64,000 bases of DNA from Saussurea involucrata (lineage: Eukaryota > Streptophyta > Magnoliopsida > Asterales > Asteraceae), in assembly GCA_033807775.1 (NCBI GenBank), contig CM066321.1, forward strand, positions 254,746,422 through 254,810,421. Reading direction: 5' to 3'. The notes beneath the pieces were generated by a model. It did no database searches and was not told the DNA's origin. It saw only the letters and a program-made list of their open reading frames with translations. Made by a program: the position numbers and the translations under genes. This document shows positions 54,024 to 64,000 of this stretch, piece after piece; position 1 is the first letter of the stretch; the number at the start of each line of letters is the position of its first letter.

Positions 54024-54602
54024 TGAAAGAACATGATCTAATCTTACAATCAATATAGAAAGCAGTAATTGAGAAGTTGTATGATCAAGCCCAATTGTAT
54101 TCAATGATGAACAGAAATACAGATCTATGAGAGAGAGAATCTCAAAGATTACAGAGAATGAATACAAAGTTATATGGGAAAAATCAATCAGTTAGCAACA
54201 TAGAGCTAACTACTATTTATACTGCAACAAACATCTTAAAGCTACAGTACAAATAAGAAAGACTAATAAGAACATAACACGTGTCCTAATTAGTTTATAA
54301 AATACTAAGTAAAGTATCTTGTCATAAGTTCTGAACAGGTAGTTCAGAACTTCTGAACATTCTTCTGATAAAGCTTCTCAGATCTTCTGACTCTTTCTCT
54401 CATATCTCTGACTCCTCTACTCAGATCATCTGAGTCTTCTACTCAGACCATCTGACTCTTCTTATCAGACATCTGACTTCTCTTTCCACTGATCAATACT
54501 TCTGTCTTCACAGTCAGACCTCTGACTTCTCTACTCAGAACATCTGAGTCCTCTTATCAGATCTTCAACACTTGGTTTATTGACAAAACTTCAGATCTAA
54601 CA
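54024..54602 (-). mobile_element. 3' LTR of copia B
   Basis: TGAAAGAAC at 54024 to GATCTAACA at 54602, 579 bp. The left junction falls in RT/RNase H coding sequence of copia A, with CAACA (54019-54023) as likely TSD. TATA in sense at 54214-54221, followed by a GTTAGC/GCTAAC stem-loop at 54191-54210. Confidence 0.75.
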
Positions 54603-54616
54603 ATCTCCCCCTTTTT
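54603..54616 (-). other. Polypurine tract of copia B
   Basis: Sense AAAAAGGGGGAGAT directly before the LTR; same as copia A. Confidence 0.7.
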
Positions 54617-54617
54617 G

Positions 54618-57600
54618 TCAAATAAACTTAAACTTTGCATCATCCAGTTCTTTCAGAGCAGGAACAATCTTCTGAAGTAGCACATTTCTCAGATTAAGCC
54701 TTTTATCAATTTTGTCAATGATTTCTTGAATAATCTCAACTTGCTGATTAATTGCTTCTTGAATCATGTTTGCTTCCTTCACTTTCAGCATCTTTTTCTC
54801 CAAATTGTGCTTTATGATTCTTAAAGTTCCAGAACAGTATTTTGCGGTTTCCTTTGCTCTGAAGAAGATCTTTCCACTTTTGTTTTTCAAAAATACTCCC
54901 AACTCTGGATATTTGTGAACACTTCCAGTCTTTAAATTCTTTTTCTATTCATGATCTGTGTTGGGATTTGCCAGATAAACACATGACTTTTGTAGGTACA
55001 AAGCTATTTGAAAATCTGTATAGCAGTGCCACCTTAAGATGTAGAACATGGCCTCAATTACCACACTTCTGGCCTTCCTTTCATTTCTGTCTTTGCTTGA
55101 CTCTTTGAAGCATAGAAAACTGTGTAATCTGTAGAAGTCAACTACTGATAGTTTCTCAAAATCCGCATCAGTAAAGTAATAAACCTTGCCATCTTCTCTC
55201 AGAACTTCAAAAGATAAGTACTCCATCTTTCTGAATTTCTTAACCCTCAACTCTCTGATTCCAGTGATTAAAAAATCTGAGTAAACAGCTTGCTTTGTTT
55301 TGCCAAGACATCTTAATTTTTCAGCCAACCAGATCTGAGTCTCCTTAGGTCTATCATAATACACATCCAAGAATTGTACCTCTTTTGGTTTGAAGAACTC
55401 AGGTAAATCAAATTCAAGAAAGTATCCATTTAGATCAATGGATATTTCATCTTCTTTTGGTTCAGACTGTTCAGCTTGATCAAAACTAGTTATCTGCACA
55501 TTCTGAGATATTGTGTTCTGCATTTCTTCAGCTTCATCTGACAAAATTCCATTCACTTCATACTCAGCAGGGAACACAAAATCATTATGTAGAATCTTTT
55601 TGGGATTCACCTCAGATAGCAACCATTCACTACTGTTTCTGGTTTTTCTTCTAAGATCCAACCTCCTCTTCACACAGTTTATGCATCTCTTATTTAAACT
55701 CTCTTTTTCAGCGTCCATACTTACTTCCATTCAAATCAACAACCAATTCAGAGTTGCATCACTGTACTTCACCAACTCTTTTAATCTGAACAATTCAAGT
55801 CTTTCGTGAACCATATATGTGAACCCTTCCGTCTCCATTCCTTCATTCACAAATCCCTTCACATGCAAATCAACTTCTGTTTTCTTTGTGGGAGAACTCA
55901 GATTACACTTTTCTTTTCTTTCTTCAATAGCCAACTGGAAGTCATACAAGTATATATTTCTGACATAAATACCCAGAAGTCTTCTGCATTCAATTTCTAT
56001 CAAGGCTTCTTCAGTGCTAGCAAAGAACTTGACTAGAAAGATCTGATCATCAAGAGTCAATCTGTGAAAATCAAATGTAGACATGGAAACCTTTGTATTT
56101 CTTTCTTTCAGTACTTCCATTCTAACAAACATTAAACCATTGAATTCATCTTGTTGAAACATCAGAACTTTCTCGATTCTTTTCTGAATATGCAGTTTTG
56201 AGTCAGGAACTCTGAACATGTTAGAAGCTTCTGAGTAGACCATCTGAGCTCTATCATCCATAAAACCATCAATGTTACTTTCCAAAAGCTCATACTCTCC
56301 TTCTGTGTAGTAGAGATTATCATATATTTCCTCAGGAAAAATATCATCATGAAATTGTCTAGCTAATGGCACATCACTTAACTCTAGAATGAAATCACAC
56401 ACAGGTTCTTCTAGTCTTTGCAATTTAATCTTTGGAATCTCAATTGGTTTTCTGAATACATATTCAGAAGGCATAAAGAAGTCTTTCACTTTCACATACT
56501 CTTCTTCTGTATTTAACTCATCACAAAAGTTAAACCTAAAATCATCTTTAAAATCCTGAGTATAATCCACAGTTCTGTCTTCTTCTCCCATTAGATCAAT
56601 GGGTCTTATCACTTTTATCCCTTTATGAATTTTCTGAACACTCAAAGCTCTGACTACTTCATTATGCATTTTTCTGATCAATTCTTCATTCAACCTCCTT
56701 TCTTCTGATTCAGACTCCATTGCCCTTTCTCTGTTATAAACCACAATATCTGTACACCTGTTTACCACTGTACTTTCCACTATTTCTTCTATTCTCAAAT
56801 CAGACTCCTCAATAGCTACAGTTTCATCAGAGTTTCCTTCCATCTCAGTATCCAAGTTCAATTCCTCTGTTTTATCTGATTCATTACTATCAATACTTCC
56901 CAACTCCATTTCTTCTGTATCTGAACTATCAAGCTGTACTATCTGAACCATCTCCTTTAAATTTTCCTGTGTCTGATCTTCTGAACTTTTTGTATTGGCT
57001 AAGTGCATGTCTGCTATCTCAAAATCTTCTATGCCAATATCATCATCAGAACTTAACCTTTGTCTTTTCTCCCCCTTTTGATGATCATGAGGATCATTAT
57101 CATAAAACTTCCTTTTCAAGTTCTGATTAAAAGCAACTTCAGGTTCAACTTCTGCAATAGGAACAGGATCAAGAGGCTTTGAAGTAGAAGCCAAAGATAC
57201 ACTCAGTGCTTTCAATATAGATTCCTGCATACCTTGCATCTGTTTTAACATATCTTTTTGAAAACCAGACATTATATCCACGATCTCCTTTTTGTGAGAA
57301 TCCAAGGATTTCTTTACATCATCTACCTTGGTTTCAACAGAAATCTACTTTTTCTCCAACACAACTTTCAAATATGATACTTCATCATTCAAATCCTCCA
57401 CCCTCTTCTCCAAATTTTCTACTTTTTCCCCCATCTCCTTGTTTTGTTTCTGAATCTTTTCAAATTCAGAAGTTTCTAACAGTGAACCTGAACCAACAGA
57501 TGGTCCAGTTTTCATGTGCCCAGAGAGCTCATGGCCTGTAGATAACACACAGTCATCTTGTACAACAGATGCACGTTTGAATGAGGCTTTTGTAATGTTC

Positions 57601-59294
57601 ACCTCACCAGGACTTCCATCCAATCCTCGACACCCAACATTAGGTATGTCTATGAATGTTGTTTCAGGAATACGAAATTCCTGATTTGTGCAAGTGTCAA
57701 AAGGAATTTCAGGCTCAATATGAATAGGACAGTGGTATTCAGACTCAATGTGTTGAAAAATAAATTGGAATTTATCACCTCCCTCCAAATGAGTTTGGGA
57801 TGGTTCCCCGGATTTGTGTGAAACAGTAGCATGTTGAAATGCTTCTGAGTGGGTATGGATGGGTTGTTCAAGATCCACCACTAGGTCCATGGTGTTTGTT
57901 TCAATATTGGACACCAAGAGATGTGAACCAATAGCATTTGTGGTTACCTGGTCAAGATTAGCTGGTTCAGAGGCATCTCTTTCTGTTTGAACCTCTGTTG
58001 ACAATCTCTCATCCTCAACACTCTCATTCTGTTTTTCCTCACCAAATCTAACCAAGCTCTCAGAATTTTCCCCCTCAAGTCTCTCAGAATGTTCACCCAT
58101 CTGAACATCCTCCCCCTCTCTAATTCGACTAGACCCCTCACCTCTCTTCTCAGGTTGGTCCTCTTGGGTAGGGATTTGAGGTAATTCAATTCCCATAGAG
58201 GTGCAATAAGCTTTTAAAATCTCACTCTCCCTTGGAATATAGCTCCTAAGTGATTTTGGCAATAGTTTATGATTAGGATAGTTTTCAAGTCTTGTTACTG
58301 AGGTCATCTTACCCAAATAAAATGTAGGACCATGCTCTTCATTTGTTCTTCTTGAGATTGTTCTGTTTTCCTGCATGGCATACCAAATAACAATTTGCCA
58401 GTACCTTATGTAGGGAATGTATGTCAGTGGAGCATCCTTTGTTTTCTTCTGAATTGCTTTCTGATTCTTCTCAAATGTATTCTTCATATCTTCCCAAAGT
58501 ATTAAAGTATAGTCATAATGCCTATTCTTCACTAAACCTTGAAATATCTGAAGAATTTGTTTAGAACCTTGATCAGCAGAACTATTCTTCCCTGACAAAC
58601 ATTTATTTACCACATGAAAGAAGCAAGCCCAAATAGGTGGTAATTTGTTTCTTCTGAACAAACTGAGAGTCCTCAATCCTTCATTGTATCCCAACTTCAT
58701 AAACTCTGCTATTAATTCCTCTGTTAAGGGTAAATCCTCAAAATCTGTTCTTCTTTGTACATCATCTTTCTCTGGTAGATTCAGCATTTCTCTTAGTGCA
58801 GAGATAGATAAGACAAATGTCACTCCTCCAATTTCAGACACAAACTTATTATCTTCTAACCTAAGATGTTTCCACCATTGTTGTATGTACTGAACAGGCA
58901 CATTTTTACTTATTGTAAACCATTTTCTGTACGGATGATGTTTGAATAAATCCATGATAATTCTGTGTTCAGGCTTAAAACGACTTTCCTCAAACAATAT
59001 AACACAGTTATTTTCAGATAATTTCAACCATTCACTCTCAGGAACAACTCTTTCCACAAGAATAGATCTATCTGACATAATAGAACCAGCAGCACTCTGT
59101 TCATGTTCAATATTAACGTTTACCTCATCCGCATTTCCTTCAGATTCATCCATTTGTTCATCTTCTTCATCATTTCTTATTGCCCCTTCCTCTGCAACTC
59201 TATTTTGTACTTCATCATTTTCCGAATCGGATGAATCCATTATCGATTTTGTAGAATGTAGAGAAATTGGACCACTTCTTCGTATTTCAGACAT
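54618..59294 (-). pseudogene. Extra (env-position) ORF of copia B, three nonsense mutations
   Basis: A single frame of 1559 codons from ATG 59294 to the stop at 54618-54620 holds only three internal stops: TAG 57345-57347 (Leu in copy A), TGA 55731-55733 (Glu in A) and TAG 54945-54947 (Gln in A). The intact form would be about 1558 residues, larger than the pol pieces beside it. Features by codon: acidic N-terminus 1-90; globular domain 95-325 with conserved QWWKHLRLEDNKF; polar low-complexity 365-610; coiled coil 610-700; basic clusters 727-729 and 742-746, NLS-like; acidic region to 900; two related C-terminal domains (about 1051-1187 and 1353-1500). No membrane segment or signal peptide. 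The C-terminal part resembles a repeat family I recall from Asteraceae retroelements (memory, unverified). Confidence 0.75.
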
Positions 59295-60062
59295 GATTTA
59301 AGAAGAAAAACAGATTCAAAGAACTCTGGATTTGATTCGTATCTCACGTTTCGCTCTGGAATTTGAAAGAAATTTGAAATAGGGATTTTAAGACCTATTT
59401 AAAATCCGCGAAGTTGAAAGGTTTAACGGAAAAGCGAAATCAATGTTATAACGGAGTCAACACATGTGAAATACCACAAAGGATTTAAATGAAATACGTG
59501 GCATTGTCAAACAAATATGAAGCTGACACGTGTTAGTGGATAGAATTTTGACTCAAGTCAAAGATCTGAATAACACGCACAGATGTTCTGATTCCATGAC
59601 TCAGAAGAATTTTGCCTTGTAACCAAAATGTCATTTAAAATCAACTTCTGACCAATATAAAACATTTTGATTATTCAGAAGAGGTTTGAACAGATAAGAA
59701 ATGAAAACAAATCTTTTAAGCATCACAAAATGATTTCCAAAAGAATTTTGATGCTCCCCCTTGATTTGAGCATGCTTTTGATTATTAATGATACATAAAG
59801 ATGAGATAAAAAGATAATAGAAGAAGCATAATCCATACAGTTGAAGTTATTTGTATTTCTCAAAAATAAATTTTTGAAAGTTAGATTGTTGAAGTATCGA
59901 CTCAGAATCTCTGACCTTAAGATTCAGAGGTTCTGATCTCAAGACTCAGAAGTTCTGAACTCAAGATTCAGAAGTTCTGAACTCAAGACTCAGAAGTTCT
60001 GAATACACTACTCAGACAAGTTTACTTAGAAAAATTTAACATTTTTAAGAAAAAAAATATTT
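59295..60062 (-). other. Non-coding spacer between pol and extra ORF, copia B
   Basis: Homologous to 52458-53469 but shorter. Holds the PPT-like sense run CAAGGGGGAGCATC (about 59751-59764) and four units of the 22-bp repeat. No coding frame. Confidence 0.6.
59917..60004. repeat. 22-bp tandem repeat, copia B
   Basis: Four 22-bp units of TCAAGACTCAGAAGTTCTGA plus two bases, orthologous to the six-unit array in copia A. Confidence 0.9.
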
Positions 60063-63000
60063 TCAATTAGGCAGATTAAGCATTCCTATTTTACATATGA
60101 GAAAAGAAAACCTTTTGTGATCAAGAGGCTTTGTGAACAAGTCAGCCAATTGATACTTTGTATGCACAAAGTGCATCTCTATAGTTCCTTTTTCCACATA
60201 GTCCTTTATAAAATGATATCTCACATCTATATGCTTAGTCTTCGAATGTTGAACAGGGTTCTGAGTAATAGCAATTGCACTTTCTGAGTCACAATAGATG
60301 GGAATCTTGTTAAGCTGATATCCATAGTCCATGAGTTGTGTTCTCATCCACAATGTTTGAGAGCATGAAGCAGCAGCAGCAACATACTCTGCTTCAGCAG
60401 TTGAAGTGGATACACAGTTCTGCTTCTTTGATGCCCAACTCACTATTTTATCTCCCAAAAAGTGACAAACACCAGATGTACTCTTTCTGTCCAACCTACT
60501 TCCTGCATGATCAGCATCAGTGAAAGCAGTCAATTTGAAGTCAACATATGTGATTCTTTCGGGTTAGATTGAAATCTAGCACAGAAACAGGTAGAAAACA
60601 TGATATCTGGTCTACTTGCAGTCAAATAAAGTAATGATCCAATCATGCCTCTATAAAGTTTGATATCTGCTGAAACACCTTTGAAATCAGCATCTAACTT
60701 TATGTTAGTTGCCATAGGTGTTCTCATAGAAGCACAATCAGACATTTTGAACTTTTTCAGAATATCTCTGACATATTTTCCTTGATTTATAAAAATACCT
60801 TTTGGTAATTGTTTGACTTGAAGACCAAGGAAAAAATTCAGTTCACCCATCATGCTCATTTCAAATTCAGATGACATGATTTTTGAAAAATTATCACATA
60901 ATTCTGGACTGGTAGAACCAAATATTATGTCATCAACATAAATCTGAATCAGAATCAAATCATTACCCTGTTTCTTTAAAAACAAAGTTGTGTCAATCTT
61001 ACCTTTCTTGAATCCTGAACCTAACAGGTGTTTAGTAAGAGTGTCATACCAGGCTCGTGGTGCTTGTTTTAGACCATATAAAGCTTTGTCTAAAATATAA
61101 ACATGATCAGGGAATTCTGGATCAACAAAACCTTCAGGTTGATGGACATACACCTCTTCATTAAGTTTGCCATTTAGAAAGGCTGATTTGACATCCATTT
61201 GATACACCTTGAAGTTTTTATGTGCAGCATTGGCTAAAAATATTCGGATTGCCTCTATTCTTGCCACTGGTGCAAATGTCTCATCATAATCAATTCCCTC
61301 TTGTTGACAGTATCCCTTAGCAACCAATCTTGCCTTGTTTCTGATGACAACACCTGATTCATCCTTTTTGTTTCTGAACACCCATTTAGTTCCAATAATA
61401 GATTTACCTTCAGGCTTTGGGATGAGTCTCCAGACTTTATTTCTTTCAAATTGAAGCAATTCCTCTTGCATTGCTGAAATCCAGTCTGGATCCTCTAAGG
61501 CTTCATTAGCTTTCTTTGGTTCAATTACACTCAAGAAACCAGCAAACATTGCTTCATTTGCTGTAGCTGATCTGGTTTTTACTCCTTCTGAAGGATCACC
61601 TATTACTTGATGAATAGGATGATTTTTAGTCCATTTATTTGCACTAGGAAGTACATCAATCTCTGAATAATTGTTGTTTGCATCATTCTCATCAATGATT
61701 GCTTGTAATTCTGAATTGTCCCCTTTTTCTGATGTATGAATAGAAGTCATATCCAAGTTTGGGTTCTGATTAATGAAGTCAGAATTCAGAGTGACTTGTT
61801 CAGAGTTCTGAGTACAAGAATCAGAATTCTGATTACAAGGTTCAGAATTTTCACCACTTGTATGTATTAGATTTGGACATTCCTCTGATGGACCTTTGTC
61901 AGAAATTACAGTTGATTGAACTATTTCTGGAGTCTTATTTTTCATCTCTTTGACCATCTTTGGGTTTTCATATTCTGCATAAGAATCAGAAATTAGTTCA
62001 CTAAAAGCATCCTTAAATAGTAAATTGAGTTCTGAACAAATAGGATTAGAATTTGTATCAGAAGTCATTTTTGTCTTGTTCAGCATGAGTTCTGAACTGT
62101 CTTGTTCAGAAGTCCGCATTCTGGCTTCATCAAAAGTTACATTTATGCTCTCCATCATCCTCTTGGTTCTTCTATTGTAGATTCTGAATGCTTTGGAAGT
62201 TAAAGAATAACCCACAAAGTATCCTTCATCTGCCTTTTTATCGAATTTGGCAAGATTTTCTCTGTCTCTGAGAACATAGCACCTGCAACCAAAAACATGA
62301 AAGAATTTGATTAATGGTTTTCTTTTATTTATCAGTTCATAAGCAGTCTTATTTAATCTCTTATTGATTAAAGTTCTATTTTGTGTAAAACAAGCAGTTG
62401 CAATTGCTTCAACCCATAGGAAAGTAGGAAGATTTGCATAAGCCAGCATTGTTCTCGCAGCTTCAACTAGAGTTCTATTCTTCCTTTCAACAACACCATT
62501 TTGTTGAGGAGTTCTGACAGCAGAAAAATTGTGAGAAATCCCAGAACTTTCTAAAAAATTCTGAAGAGTCTCATTTCTGAACTCTGTTCCATTATCACTT
62601 CTGATTTTCTGAACTTGAAGTTGTAAGAGAACTTGAATCCTTTTGATAAAATTTATCAATGTAGTAGCAGCTTCTGACTTAGCTCTTAGGAACTCAACCC
62701 ATGTGTATCTGGAGAATTCATCAACAATCACAAGCATATATTTCTTTCCTCCCATAGATTGAACTGAAATTGGACCACAAAGATCAGTATGAATCATTTC
62801 TAATGGTGCTTTGCAAGATGAGTCCATTTTTAATTTGTGAGAACTCTTTTTCATCTTGCCCATTTCACAAGCTGAGCATAATGATTCTTTTTCAAATTTA
62901 AGCTTTGGTAAGCCTTTAACCAAATGTTTTGCAACAAGATTATTAAGATCTTTGAAATTCAGATGAGAACATCTTCTGTGCCAAAGCCAGCATTCATTTG

Positions 63001-63393
63001 CAGTTGATTTTGATAAAAGACAAACTGTATTTAATGTTTTCAATTTTGAAAAATTAACTACAAATAAGTCCATATGTCTTTTGGCCCAGAAGACTTTAAC
63101 ATCATTTTCAGTTAAAATCATGCAACCTTTATTTGAAACTTAATTTGACAAAGACTGTCTAAAAACTGACTTATGCTGAAAAGATTATGCTGTAATCCTT
63201 CAACATAGAAAACCTTTTGGATAGTCAGATCCCCTTTAGTTAAATCCCCATAACCTTTGACTTGTCCTTTGCTGTTATTTCCAAAGTTTACTGCTCCTCC
63301 AGCCTTTTCTGTGAAGTTTGATAGAAAAGACTTCTGACCTGTCATGTGTCTTGAAGCTCCTGAATCTAAAAACCACACATGACAGCCCTGCAA
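60063..63393 (-). pseudogene. Copia B pol: protease, integrase, RT, RNase H with two frameshifts
   Basis: Read from right to left. Protease signature WFLDSGASRHMTG lies at 63335-63380 in the 63393-63118 frame. A one-base shift near 63125 leads into the 863-codon frame 63121-60530: GAG-pre-integrase His/Cys motif, integrase D113, D176 and E212 (35-residue spacing), then copia RT with Y728-V-D-D731. At about 60540 a net 70-bp deletion relative to copia A removes the RT-RNase H linker and shifts the frame. RNase H follows in 60533-60063, with the usual TAEAEY and DLFTKPL motifs. All catalytic residues are kept, so the copy is young but inactive. Sirevirus lineage by protease and integrase signatures. 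Confidence 0.85.
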
Positions 63394-63398
63394 AAGGA

Positions 63399-64000
63399 TC
63401 AGTTAGGTTTAGGTACCCATTTTGGAATGGGTCCATCTTTGTTAGCTTTGTCATTGGTTTTAACATTAGTACCTTTTACTCTCCACTCAAAATCTTTCTT
63501 CAAACACCACTTTCCTTGAACTTTTATGAAGTCAGAACATTTTCTATTTACATGCTTGTTCAAATTCTTTTTGAGAGTTGTAACTTTTGGTTTTGCTATA
63601 TTTTCAACTTTCTTTTCTTTTATCTTTTCTTTCTTCTGAGTCTGAGGAACAGAAATTTTCTTCTTTTCTGTATTTTGAGAAACAGAAACTTTCTGAATAT
63701 CTTTTCTTATGTATGAAACAAAAGTTATTTTGACTTGACATTTATGAGAATATTGGAATGAATCATTTTTACATCTAACACAAACAAGATTTTTCTTTGC
63801 AAGTGACAATAAATCTGAAACATAGATCATTTCATTTTTATTTATACTGTTCAGAGTACAATTGCCCTTATTACAAGAATTTCTAGCTTTGAGTTCAGAA
63901 GTAGATTTCATTCTAAGCTTCTCAAGTTCCCTTTTCAGATCATTCAACTTTGCAAGATCATCTTTCCTTTTGCTTTCTTCTTTTTCTGAAAAATTCAAGT
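63399..64000 (-). pseudogene. Copia B gag, C-terminal part, runs off the window
   Basis: A Lys-rich frame ends KWVPKPN-stop at 63399, matching the KWVPKSN-stop of copia 1, and lies six bases right of the protease frame start. It contains a Cys/His-poor basic tail, a coiled-coil-like start (DDLAKLNDLKRELEKL) and a possible zinc cluster (CVRCKN...SHKC). The capsid part, PBS and 5' LTR lie outside the window. The frame itself is intact here; it is called pseudogene because the element's pol is broken. Confidence 0.7.

Noticed and set aside
54618..59294. Calling the extra ORF an envelope gene
   Set aside because: Position fits, but there is no signal peptide, transmembrane segment or fusion-peptide-like stretch, and the protein has NLS-like clusters.

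Overview
The window is a plant nuclear, almost certainly intergenic, block made entirely of transposable elements. AT-rich DNA, Ty3/gypsy chromoviruses with C-terminal chromodomains, Sirevirus-like Ty1/copia elements, initiator-tRNA-Met and tRNA-Asp primer sites, a Mutator-type element carrying a plant LIM gene fragment and a Helitron terminus all point to an angiosperm. The extra ORF in the copia elements recalls sequences common in Asteraceae genomes (from memory, weak). No intact host gene, tRNA, rRNA or CRISPR array was seen.

Layout. (1) 1-2417: the 5' end of an Athila-like gypsy element on the minus strand (gag fragment, tRNA-Asp PBS, 1.8-kb LTR). It sits inside (2) an old minus-strand LTR element, here called X, with ~3-kb LTRs and a ~3.4-kb internal region without coding capacity: 3' LTR 2418-4100, internal 4101-7538, 5' LTR 7539-7738 resuming at 36784-38688. 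(3) 7739-36778: three tandem, nearly identical copies of a Tekay/Del-like chromovirus in the arrangement LTR-int-LTR-int-LTR-int-LTR, sharing LTRs and bounded by one 5-bp target duplication (AGTTG) in X's 5' LTR. Each copy has an intact 1479-residue gag-pol and an intact 205-residue tail-anchored-type ORF upstream of gag. (4) From 38689: a Helitron end, inserted A^T in X's LTR. It carries a 1664-bp Pack-MULE (40489-42152, 9-bp TSD) with a LIM-protein fragment and another captured exon. (5) ~42686-47352: a plus-strand Sirevirus-like copia, interrupted by (6) copia copy A (47353-54023, minus), itself interrupted by (7) copia copy B (54024 to the window end, minus). A and B belong to one family. 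Downstream of pol, where Sireviruses may carry an env-like gene, they have a very long extra reading frame (~1558 codons in B), now broken in both.

Order of events: X is the base layer. The Athila-like element, the Tekay element and the Helitron entered its LTRs; the MULE and copia 1 came next; then A went into copia 1 and B into A. Only the Tekay array looks recently active: its three coding regions are open and differ by a few transitions. In each Tekay unit transcription would run right to left from the LTR, through a long leader with a strong splice donor, to the accessory ORF and gag-pol. The gag-pol encodes capsid-like gag, protease, RT, RNase H, integrase and chromodomain.
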